From an uncultured Psychrobacter sp. (GTDB taxonomy: Bacteria > Pseudomonadota > Gammaproteobacteria > Pseudomonadales > Moraxellaceae): a stretch of 64,000 nt of DNA. Of this stretch, positions 46,613-53,912 are shown in pieces (positions within the stretch are counted from its first letter, which is position 1; each line of letters starts with the position of its first letter). A program made the translations under genes and the position numbers. The notes under the pieces were generated by a model that was given only the letters and a program-made list of their open reading frames with translations, searched no databases and was not told the DNA's origin. Location: positions 1 to 64,000 of the forward strand of contig CANMUI010000007.1 of NCBI GenBank assembly GCA_947501045.1. Direction: 5' to 3'.

Positions 46613-48259
46613 ATGACCCAATCTACACAACGCCAGCAAGCACTCGCGCCCCTAGCACGATCTGAACCTTGGGATATGCTCATCATCGGTGGCGGTATCA
46701 CGGGCGCGGGTATTGCGCGCGAAGCGGCAAGGCGTGGTCTAGCCGTGTTACTTATCGAGCAAAAAGACTTTGCTTGGGGCACCTCCAGCCGCTCGAGCAA
46801 AATGGTACATGGCGGTCTGCGTTATATTGCTTCCGGCGACTACAAAACCACACTGCTTAGCGTCCGCGAGCGCGAACGTATGCTAGACGAGGCAAGCGGT
46901 CTGGTCAATGAGATGCACTACATCATGCCGCATTATAAGGGTAAGTTTCCGCCGCCGTGGATATTTAATACCTTGCTAAGAATCTATGACAAAATAGCGG
47001 GTAAGCGCTATTTTAAATACTTCAAAAAAGACGCTTTTTTGCGTCTGAATCCAAACATCAAACAAGATAAGTTTTTAGGGGCTAGCCAGTTTAGCGATGC
47101 GGTCACCGATGATTCGCGCTTAGTAATGCGCGTTTTAGACGAAGCCATCCATGACGGCGCGCAGGTGATTAATTATCTTAAAGCCGAATCATTACTCACT
47201 AATGAGCAAGGCTTAGTCGTCGGTGCTACGCTTAAAGACACGGCTTCTAACAATAGCAATCAGACTTTTGACATCCATGCCAAAGTGGTGGTCAGCGCAA
47301 CAGGCGCTTGGGCAGATACCCTACGTATGCAAGCTCGCGCGCAAACTGAGCAAAGCTTTCATAAGCAAATTCGACCCTCACGTGGTAGTCACTTAGTGGT
47401 CAGTCAAGAGCGTCTGCCTATTGAGCAGGCCTATACCTTTTTGCACCCTATCGATAAAAGAGCGGTATTTGTCTTTCCGTGGGAGAACCGCACCGTGCTA
47501 GGGACTACCGATTTGGATCATCCGACCTTAGATGATCAAGAGGTCGGCATTACCAATGAAGAAGTCGATTATCTATTAGCCGCAACCAACGGTCTATTTG
47601 CTAATGCCAAGCTTGATCGAGACGATGTCATCAGCTCATGGGCAGGCGTACGACCGCTGATAGCAGATAGCGGCGATGGCAAGCGCGTCAGCCCTAGTAA
47701 AGAGAAGCGCGATCATAGCGTTTGGCTGGATAATAATCTGGTGACCGTCAGTGGCGGCAAGCTGACTACCTTTCGTCTAATCGCCCTTGATGTGCTTGCA
47801 AAGTGTCAAGAAGTGCTAGCGCTTGACGACAGCACTATTCAAGACCAAGCGGTAAGTGGCGACAAAGTCTTTAGTAATCCTGCCCCCACCCATCCCAAAT
47901 TTGCGACGCTACCCTCTGCTCTACAACAGCGTTTGCAAGGATTCTATGGTCTACAGCTCGATAAGTTATTAGAGCTGGCGCATGACGATGATTTGTCTTA
48001 CGTCACCGATAGCAATACCATTTGGGCGGAGATTCGCTTTGCCGCGCACTACGAGCAGGTTATTCACTTGGATGATCTGTTATTGAGACGCACGCGCTTA
48101 GGCTTAATCCTACCGCACGGCGCGATGACACCTTTGATTAGCGCCAGACTCAAGCAAATTTGCCAAAATGAGCTGGGCTGGGATGAGCAAAAATGGCAAC
48201 AAGAAGTCGCTCGCTATACCGATTTATGGCAACGTTATTATCATTTGCCTGCGGCTTAG
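46613..48259 (+). CDS. glpD: glycerol-3-phosphate dehydrogenase (FAD, GlpD family)
   Basis: GlpD oxidises sn-glycerol 3-phosphate to dihydroxyacetone phosphate and passes electrons to quinone at the membrane. The 548-residue protein has the FAD loop IIGGGITGAGIAREAARRG. Flavoprotein blocks TSSRSSKMVHGGLRYI and SATGAWADTLR follow, with FPWENRTVLGTTD and a C-terminal HLDDLLLRRTRLGLI region. It sits between an AGPS-like flavoenzyme and a sugar kinase, fitting a route through DHAP. It is longer than typical E. coli GlpD because of an insertion near residue 220 (TASNNSNQTF). Confidence 0.92.
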   Translation: MTQSTQRQQALAPLARSEPWDMLIIGGGITGAGIAREAARRGLAVLLIEQKDFAWGTSSRSSKMVHGGLRYIASGDYKTTLLSVRERERMLDEASGLVNEMHYIMPHYKGKFPPPWIFNTLLRIYDKIAGKRYFKYFKKDAFLRLNPNIKQDKFLGASQFSDAVTDDSRLVMRVLDEAIHDGAQVINYLKAESLLTNEQGLVVGATLKDTASNNSNQTFDIHAKVVVSATGAWADTLRMQARAQTEQSFHKQIRPSRGSHLVVSQERLPIEQAYTFLHPIDKRAVFVFPWENRTVLGTTDLDHPTLDDQEVGITNEEVDYLLAATNGLFANAKLDRDDVISSWAGVRPLIADSGDGKRVSPSKEKRDHSVWLDNNLVTVSGGKLTTFRLIALDVLAKCQEVLALDDSTIQDQAVSGDKVFSNPAPTHPKFATLPSALQQRLQGFYGLQLDKLLELAHDDDLSYVTDSNTIWAEIRFAAHYEQVIHLDDLLLRRTRLGLILPHGAMTPLISARLKQICQNELGWDEQKWQQEVARYTDLWQRYYHLPAA

Positions 48260-48299
48260 TGTTTCTTCGAATTATTATAGAAATCAATGTTCTGGATCA

Positions 48300-48375
48300 G
48301 TGCTACTGGTGTAAATTTTTATATAAACTATCTGTGTAACTCTACAGATAGTCAACTGATATTAAAAGTGGTACA
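48300..48375. repeat. degenerate family A repeat, possible copy
   Basis: It begins GTGCTACTGG and continues with TGTAAATTTTTAT like the other copies, but the right-hand arm and core are lost. It is probably a truncated copy between glpD and the kinase gene. Confidence 0.4.
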
Positions 48376-48466
48376 AGGCAGACGAGCGCAAGTACTACAG
48401 TAGTAGGCTAAGCGATTCTAACGCTGTAACACTTTAAGAGCGGTTCGACTATAGTTAAGGACGACT

Positions 48467-50035
48467 ATGACCGATAATTCTGTAAGCCCGATTTACTTCT
48501 TAGCTATCGACAATGGCACCCAAAGCGTCAGAGCGCTTATCTTTGATCAATTTGGCAACAAGATTGCCAAAGCCCGCGTGCCTATCGAGCCGTATTTCTC
48601 TGAGCAGCCCAATTATGCTGAGCAGCACGCCGACTACTATTGGCAAAAGCTATGTGAGGCCTGTCAAAAGCTGTGGCAAAGCTGCGACATTAAACCTGAA
48701 CAAATCGCAGGCGTCAGTCTCGCCACCCAGCGCTATACCATGATTTGCCTTGATAAAGACATGCAGCCCTTACGCCCCGCTATCGTTTGGATGGATTTGC
48801 GCCGCGCTGAGACACACGACATTGGTTTTTTAAACCCGTTGACTAAAATCATCGGTATGGGCGAATTAGTAAAAGACGCGCAGCAAAAAGCCCGCTGTAA
48901 TTGGCTGGCACAAAACGAGCCTGAGACTTGGGCAAAGACCGCGCACTACGTCAACCTCTCCGCCTACCTCACCTATCAGCTCACGGGCGAACTTATCGAC
49001 TCAAACGGTCATGCGGTCGGCTACCTGCCTTATGACTACAAAGCGCAAACGTGGCTCAAACCCAAAGACCTCAAATGGCGACTGTTTAGCTGTACGCCGG
49101 CGCAAATGCCCAAAATCGTCCCACCAAGCCAAACCCTTGGTGAGATAAGCGCCAAAGCTGCCAAAGCTACAGGTATCCTAGAGGGCACACCCATGATTGC
49201 CGCCGCCAGTGACAAAGCCTGCGAAGCCCTAGGCGCAGCAGGGCTTGCAGTCGATACCGCTTGTCTTAGCTTTGGCACCACCGCTACCATCAACACCATC
49301 TCCCCCGATTATGTCGAGATTCTCAAACACATGCCCGCCTACACCGCCGCCGCCCCGCACTACTACAATCACGAGTACATGATTTATCGCGGCTTTTGGA
49401 TGGTCAGCTGGTTCAAAGAACAATTCGCCCACTACGAGCAACAACTTGCCAAAACCCAAGGTATCGATACCGAAAAACTCCTCGATGCCGCCGTAAAAGA
49501 CATTCCAGCAGGCTGTATGGGGCTGATTATGCAGCCCTATTGGTCACCCGGCGTCCGTCATCCGGGCCTTGAGGGCAAAGGCGCCCTTATCGGCTTTGGC
49601 GATGTGCACACCCGCGCGCACGTATATCGCGCTATCTTAGAAGGGCTGGCTTATGAGCTCAAACTCGGCTTTGATACCATCGAAAAACGTACGGGCAAAC
49701 CCATCAAACACCTACGCGTCTCAGGCGGCGGCTCCCAAAGCGACGCCGCCATGCAGCTCACCGCCGACGTCTTTGCCATGCCCGCCTACCGCCCGCACAC
49801 TTTCGATGCCACTGGTCTCGGCGCTGCCATCAACTGCGCGGTGGGTCTCGGCGTCTATCCCGACCACGCTACGGCTAGCGAAGCCATGACCCATTTAGGC
49901 GACGAATTCGTCCCTATCAAAGCCAACGTGCAACTCTACAAACGCCTTTATAACGAGGTCTATCTGAAGATGTACGAGCGCCTAAAACCCTTATACCAAA
50001 GCATTCAAGACATCACAGGATATCCTGCCAAGTAG
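48467..50035 (+). CDS. FGGY-family carbohydrate kinase
   Basis: The 522-residue kinase has the N-terminal phosphate loop FLAIDNGTQSVRALIFD. IVWMDLRRAE, KCIQ-like text and TACLSFGTTATINT mark the central part, with LRVSGGGSQSDAAMQLTADVFAMPAYRP as the adenosine-binding signature of the C-terminal domain. The sugar substrate is open: the closest reading is xylulokinase/ribulokinase-like, and glycerol kinase is less likely. It could feed the adjacent GlpD. Codons in the 3' half are visibly richer in GCC, CGC and CCC than in neighbouring genes. Confidence 0.85.
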   Translation: MTDNSVSPIYFLAIDNGTQSVRALIFDQFGNKIAKARVPIEPYFSEQPNYAEQHADYYWQKLCEACQKLWQSCDIKPEQIAGVSLATQRYTMICLDKDMQPLRPAIVWMDLRRAETHDIGFLNPLTKIIGMGELVKDAQQKARCNWLAQNEPETWAKTAHYVNLSAYLTYQLTGELIDSNGHAVGYLPYDYKAQTWLKPKDLKWRLFSCTPAQMPKIVPPSQTLGEISAKAAKATGILEGTPMIAAASDKACEALGAAGLAVDTACLSFGTTATINTISPDYVEILKHMPAYTAAAPHYYNHEYMIYRGFWMVSWFKEQFAHYEQQLAKTQGIDTEKLLDAAVKDIPAGCMGLIMQPYWSPGVRHPGLEGKGALIGFGDVHTRAHVYRAILEGLAYELKLGFDTIEKRTGKPIKHLRVSGGGSQSDAAMQLTADVFAMPAYRPHTFDATGLGAAINCAVGLGVYPDHATASEAMTHLGDEFVPIKANVQLYKRLYNEVYLKMYERLKPLYQSIQDITGYPAK

Positions 50036-50106
50036 TCTGTACGAGTTAGAAGTTTAGGCGTATTGGGAATAGTCAAAAGGTGGGATGATTTTGAAGAAGA
50101 TGTTAT

Positions 50107-50280
50107 GGGAGCTGATCGCGCCTTCTGCTTGTATCTGTACCCCTAAGCGTGGCGGGCACTAACGGCTGATGGCATTCCTGTATTCTCGATACTACCCTCA
50201 GCCAAGTGCCCGCAACTCGCTTAGTCGCACAGGATACCGCGTCAGTCACGGCTAAAACGCACCTCAAGGCGACCATTGAT
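50107..50280. repeat. dispersed intergenic repeat, family C, copy 1
   Basis: It starts GGGAGCTGATCGCGCC and ends GGCTAAAACGCACCTCAAGGCGAC. Both ends recur at 56839-56990 as GGAGCTGATCCTGCC and GGGCTAAACCGCGTCTCAAGGAGAC. The middle is not conserved. Its nature is unknown. Confidence 0.45.
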
Positions 50281-50350
50281 AGTTGATTTTAGTAATATTG
50301 GTGCGCGGGGCGGCACCCTACGAAAATTGGAATTTAAAAATAGAGTTTGT

Positions 50351-50440
50351 TAATTTTGGGTAGGCTGGGTTTTTAACCCAGCTTTATAATTTTGCAAAGT
50401 TTCAAAGCTGGGCTAAAAGCACTAGCCTACGAATATAGCC
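50351..50440. repeat. palindromic intergenic repeat, family B, copy 2
   Basis: GTAGGCTGGGTTTTTAACC on the left and TGGGCTAAAAGCACTAGCCTAC on the right flank TTATAATTTTGCAAAG. The ends match the copy at 14216-14311. Confidence 0.6.
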
Positions 50441-50504
50441 TTCGTAGCTGTTATTAATACCTTATTCTTATTAATATTGGTTATGCTAGATCTCTTGCTT
50501 ATAA

Positions 50505-50850
50505 AATATTATCTACAATAGATTACTTCAAAACTTGACTCTGAGTAATGTTTTAGTTATTATCTACAAGTGACTGGATGTTTCGTCCAGATGCGTTTTA
50601 GAAAATCTCCTCTAAAAATTGAATCTTTGTAACTGGCCAATTTTGGCCGCTATTTTTATAGCTGTGACACCTGAAGCCTCCTAAGTACTGGAAGTCGTCA
50701 CATAAACTTTAAGCGCTGAGCTTATAGCTAATGGTCGACTGGGGCTTCGCCACGTATAAGGCTTGTGGCGTTCTACTGTTATTTCTTTCGGATTCAATTG
50801 TGTTGTCGACTGGTGCAATTCCGCGCCGTTAGAAATGATGGAGGATTTAT
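50505..50850 (+). ncRNA. retron msr-msd noncoding RNA (candidate)
   Basis: The gap upstream of the retron genes contains several hairpins in close order: CTGGA/TCCAG (50574-50590), TTTTAGA/TCTAAAA (50596-50617), GGCCAA/TTGGCC (50635-50648), GCTAT/ATAGC (50649-50662), TGTGAC/GTCACA (50663-50702) and CGCCAC/GTGGCG (50748-50770). Two self-complementary GTCGAC sites at 50734 and 50805 can pair around the last. The GGATGTTTCGTCC hairpin followed by TTGAATCTTTGTAACT (50619-50634) resembles, from memory, the msr of the E. coli retron Ec86 (GGATG...CATCC, then TTGAATCTGAGTTACT). Ends, branching G and the a1/a2 pairing were not identified by eye, so the boundaries are approximate. Confidence 0.65.
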
Positions 50851-51090
50851 ATGACTGATAAAGTCATTCTAGAACAGTTGCGAAATCAGCTTACTGATAT
50901 TAAAGCAACTACGCATGATACAGTAGAACCCAGCGTTACTCTGGAAATTGAAAAAGCTATTGAGTCTATAGATTCACTTCTAGAAGATTCACAAGGAAAA
51001 AACTATAGAGATGAAGCTCTATCGATACTTGGTAAAGTTTTATTCGTATTACCCAGTATAGTTGAACTCTTTAATAAGCTTTTAGAGTAA
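50851..51090 (+). CDS. small acidic protein of the retron locus
   Basis: The 79-residue protein is acidic and predicted to be helical: VILEQLRNQLTDIKATT, then LEIEKAIESIDSLLEDSQGKNYRDEALSILGKVLFVLP. It has a strong GGAGG ribosome-binding site directly after the candidate RNA. It has no recognised domain. Its position at the head of the retron operon suggests a retron accessory, effector or antitoxin subunit, which is inference. Confidence 0.7.
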   Translation: MTDKVILEQLRNQLTDIKATTHDTVEPSVTLEIEKAIESIDSLLEDSQGKNYRDEALSILGKVLFVLPSIVELFNKLLE

Positions 51091-51128
51091 TGCAGCAAGC
51101 CTTACTACTCTTTATAAGGTTAAATAAT

Positions 51129-51407
51129 ATGAACCTAGGTGAAGTTATTAAAAAATGTAGAAAGCTTAGAGGCTTAACTCAGTCTCAAGTTAGTGTATTG
51201 GCAAATATGTCTGAATCATATCTATCTTTGTTAGAAAAGAATAAGAGAGAGCCAAGTTTAACGGCTTTAGAATCAATTGCAGATGCTTTAAAAATACCTG
51301 TTAGTATTCTTGTTTTCTTAGGCTCCGAACAAAATAATATTTCAGAGTTGACAGAGCAGCAAATTGAATCACTAACATCTTCTATCTATAGAATGATTGA
51401 ATCCTGA
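51129..51407 (+). CDS. XRE-type helix-turn-helix protein of the retron locus
   Basis: The protein carries an XRE helix-turn-helix: IKKCRKLRGLTQSQVSVLANMSESYLSLLEKNKREPSLTALESIADALKIP. The start is ambiguous: ATG at 51129 fits the family N-terminus (MNLGEVIKK) with AAGG upstream. An ATG at 51090 overlaps the preceding stop as TAATG. HTH partners are the defining accessory of type VI retrons. It may regulate the locus or be the effector that the RT-RNA complex keeps silent. Confidence 0.82.
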   Translation: MNLGEVIKKCRKLRGLTQSQVSVLANMSESYLSLLEKNKREPSLTALESIADALKIPVSILVFLGSEQNNISELTEQQIESLTSSIYRMIES

Positions 51408-51411
51408 ATAG

Positions 51412-52407
51412 TTGGTAATAAGCTTGCGTCCCCTTCCTAACGTAACCCCAATATCAAATACTACTTCACTCGCTAGACTTCTCGATATAACCGTATCAGA
51501 GCTACTATATTTATCAAATAACATTAATAGTTTTTGGTGTCCAGGTAAGAAGTTACCTAAGAAAGATGGAGGGTTGAGACAAACTCATAACGCCAAGCCA
51601 AGACTAAAAGTAGTTCATGAAAAAATCAAAAATAAAATTTTGAAGAAAGCATATTATCCACTATATATGTATGGAGGCATTGCTGATATTGAAAATCCAC
51701 GTGGTTGCAGACAACATGCATCTATTCATTGCAATAAAGCTACCCTAATATCTGAAGATATTGAAAGCTTTTTCCCTAACTGCGATTACCAAAATATTCG
51801 TAGTATCTGGCAAGGCTTCTTTTGTATGACACCCGAAATTTCGGACATTCTTACAAAGCTTACTACCTATAAAGGTATGCTCCCGCAAGGTTGGAAAACA
51901 AGTGGCTACTTAGCACATTTAGTTTTTTACGACGTAGAACCCCAACTTGTAGAGTATTTAAACAATCATCAAGTATCTTATAGCCGTTATATCGACGATA
52001 TAACTATATCTAGCTCACGACTTTTGACTGACAAACAGAGAACAGATTTTATATCTAAAATATACTCAATGTTATTCAGCAAAGGTCACAGCCCTAACCG
52101 TGCTAAGCAAAAGATTTTTAGTCCTTCTGTTAACGGCAAAGGAGAAACAGTTACAGGTTTGACTGTCAATAGTAGAAAACCAACCATTAATAAAGCTCAA
52201 AGAAAAGAGCTTCGTGCTGCTATCCATAAACTTTCTCAACGATTCTCTAGTGAGAAAAACACTCTTTTTTATTACAAAAACTGGTTGAGTATCAAATCTA
52301 AAATAGGGCAAATTAAGTTTTCTCATTCCAGTCAGTGGAAACAACTTAGTAAAGAGATTGACTCTATAAAACCGACTTTCAAAATGAAGAAAAAATCTAA
52401 ACCTTGA
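51412..52407 (+). CDS. retron reverse transcriptase
   Basis: The 331-residue RT has the retron plan. The start is RLLDITVSELLYLSNNINSF and the finger region LPKKDGGLRQTHNAKPRLKVVHEKI. RT block 3 is TLISEDIESFFPN with the first catalytic Asp. The active site SRYIDDITISSS (YxDD) lies near residue 193, and VTGLTVN is the retron-typical VTG motif. The usual NAxxH before block 3 reads HASIH. It makes the multicopy msDNA by priming from the RNA's own 2'-OH. The start is a TTG at 51412 immediately after an in-frame stop, four bases from the HTH stop; no ATG is available nearby. Confidence 0.92.
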   Translation: MVISLRPLPNVTPISNTTSLARLLDITVSELLYLSNNINSFWCPGKKLPKKDGGLRQTHNAKPRLKVVHEKIKNKILKKAYYPLYMYGGIADIENPRGCRQHASIHCNKATLISEDIESFFPNCDYQNIRSIWQGFFCMTPEISDILTKLTTYKGMLPQGWKTSGYLAHLVFYDVEPQLVEYLNNHQVSYSRYIDDITISSSRLLTDKQRTDFISKIYSMLFSKGHSPNRAKQKIFSPSVNGKGETVTGLTVNSRKPTINKAQRKELRAAIHKLSQRFSSEKNTLFYYKNWLSIKSKIGQIKFSHSSQWKQLSKEIDSIKPTFKMKKKSKP

Positions 52408-52551
52408 AGGTCATTTAAGAAGCTCATGTTCTTTTAAGCCCCATCTTGAGTCTCTTAACCATTTAAAATGCATGGGACTACAGTCTTTTAACCTTAATAA
52501 GCCTTTTACTTATCCCCTCTACGCAAATAATGCGTATAAACACGACTAAGA

Positions 52552-53712
52552 CTAAACACCCGCAAACGCCGCATAAACCCGATTTAATCCCTCACGCAGC
52601 AGCGCCTCAGGACAAGCCACATTAATACGCATTTTAAGGTGTCCTTCGCGACCGTATTTAATACCAGAATTCAGCTCAACCTTTGCCGCGCGCAGTTTGT
52701 CATAAAGCGCTTGATTGTCCTCACCGTATGCCGAGCAATCCAGCCAAATCAAATACGACGCCTCAGGACGCATCACTTTAATATCAGGCAGATGCCCTGC
52801 TAAGAAGTCTAGCGTTAACTCGATGTTTTTTTCGATATAAGCCAATACCTGTTCAAGCCACTCTCCGCCCTTTTCATAAGCGCTTTGCATCACGGTATAA
52901 GCAAATAAGTTTAGCTCATATTCATCATTTAAATGCTGCTGCTGGCTGATTTTTTTGCTCAGCTTCTCATCTTTAGCAAAGATCATCGAGCCTTTGATAC
53001 CCGCTACATTAAAGGTTTTGGTCATGGAGGTTAGGCTGACGACCTTATGCTCGTAACCTGCTGCTTCTGCTAATTTTAAAAACGGTGTAAATTTATAACC
53101 ACTCAAAGTTAAATCTTGATGAATCTCATCACTGACAATCGCTACATTGTGTTTTTTACACAGCGCCAGTAGCGCTTCAAGCTCGTTCTTTGTCCACACG
53201 CGCCCGCCCGGATTATGCGGATTGCATAATAAATACAGCTTTACTTTATGCTCAACTATCTTGGCTTCGATATCTTTTAGATCTAGCTGATATTTGCCGT
53301 TAATATCTTTTAGCGCCGATGTCACTAGCGTGCGCTTATTTTGCTTCACCTTAGTCATAAACGGCGTATAGATGGGATCATTGACCAGTACCGCGTCCCC
53401 TGTCTCGGTGAATATCTGCATCATCAGCGCAAGGCTTGGCACCACGCCTGGCGAAAATAAGATGTTATCCTGTGTCAAATCCAAGCCATAACGATTGCTA
53501 TGCCAGTTGATAATCGCATCATACAAAGCGTCGGTAGGTTTGGTATAACCCAAAATGCCGTGATCAATCACACGCTGTAGGTTATCTAAGATAGGCAGAG
53601 CTGCTTTAAAGTCCATATCGGCGACCCACAGTGGAATGGTGTCGTCACTATAATGCCATTTGACCGAACCTGTATCTCGTCTATCGATTATCTTATCGAA
53701 ATTGTATTGCAT
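52552..53712 (-). CDS. MalY/PatB-type cystathionine beta-lyase (PLP)
   Basis: The 386-residue aminotransferase-fold enzyme has IPLWVADMDFKAALPILDNL at the N-terminus. FSPGVVPSLALMMQIF, LCNPHNPGGRVWTKNEL and SDEIHQDLTL follow. SLTSMTKTFNVAGIKGS contains the PLP-binding Lys. It cleaves cystathionine or cysteine-S-conjugates to homocysteine/pyruvate/ammonia. E. coli MalY also represses MalT, but nothing here suggests maltose regulation. The length is normal. Confidence 0.93.
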   Translation of the reverse strand: MQYNFDKIIDRRDTGSVKWHYSDDTIPLWVADMDFKAALPILDNLQRVIDHGILGYTKPTDALYDAIINWHSNRYGLDLTQDNILFSPGVVPSLALMMQIFTETGDAVLVNDPIYTPFMTKVKQNKRTLVTSALKDINGKYQLDLKDIEAKIVEHKVKLYLLCNPHNPGGRVWTKNELEALLALCKKHNVAIVSDEIHQDLTLSGYKFTPFLKLAEAAGYEHKVVSLTSMTKTFNVAGIKGSMIFAKDEKLSKKISQQQHLNDEYELNLFAYTVMQSAYEKGGEWLEQVLAYIEKNIELTLDFLAGHLPDIKVMRPEASYLIWLDCSAYGEDNQALYDKLRAAKVELNSGIKYGREGHLKMRINVACPEALLREGLNRVYAAFAGV

Positions 53713-53779
53713 TGATGTGTTCCTTAGGGAATGGTTTATTTAATATTAACTATAATCATTTCAATTTAAAAAGAATACA

Positions 53780-53870
53780 GTGCTACTAGGATACTAGCTT
53801 TTGAAGTGCAAGTTTCGCAGCCTCTGGCTGCAACGACACAGCACGCAAGGAAAATTTATACCAGTAGCAC
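53780..53870. repeat. palindromic intergenic repeat, family A, copy 3
   Basis: GTGCTACTAGG and CCAGTAGCAC form the ends. The core TTTCGCAGCCTCTGGCTG then CACAGCACGCAAGGAAAATTT is in the reverse orientation relative to the 1882 and 46466 copies. It lies between the MalY and P-ATPase genes. Confidence 0.75.
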
Positions 53871-53912
53871 GCTTAAATTACGGTATCTTTTTAGACTTTA
53901 AATTAACTCCCT

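Larger units (their letters stand above)
50036..50504. other. intergenic region with repeats, upstream of the retron RNA
   Basis: The segment holds a repeat shared with 56839-56990 (50107-50280) and the family B palindrome (50351-50440). Inside the first, GGCGGGCACTAACGGCTGA and TCAGCC-AAGTGCCCGCAACTCGC form an extended stem. No ORF is supported. Confidence 0.5.
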
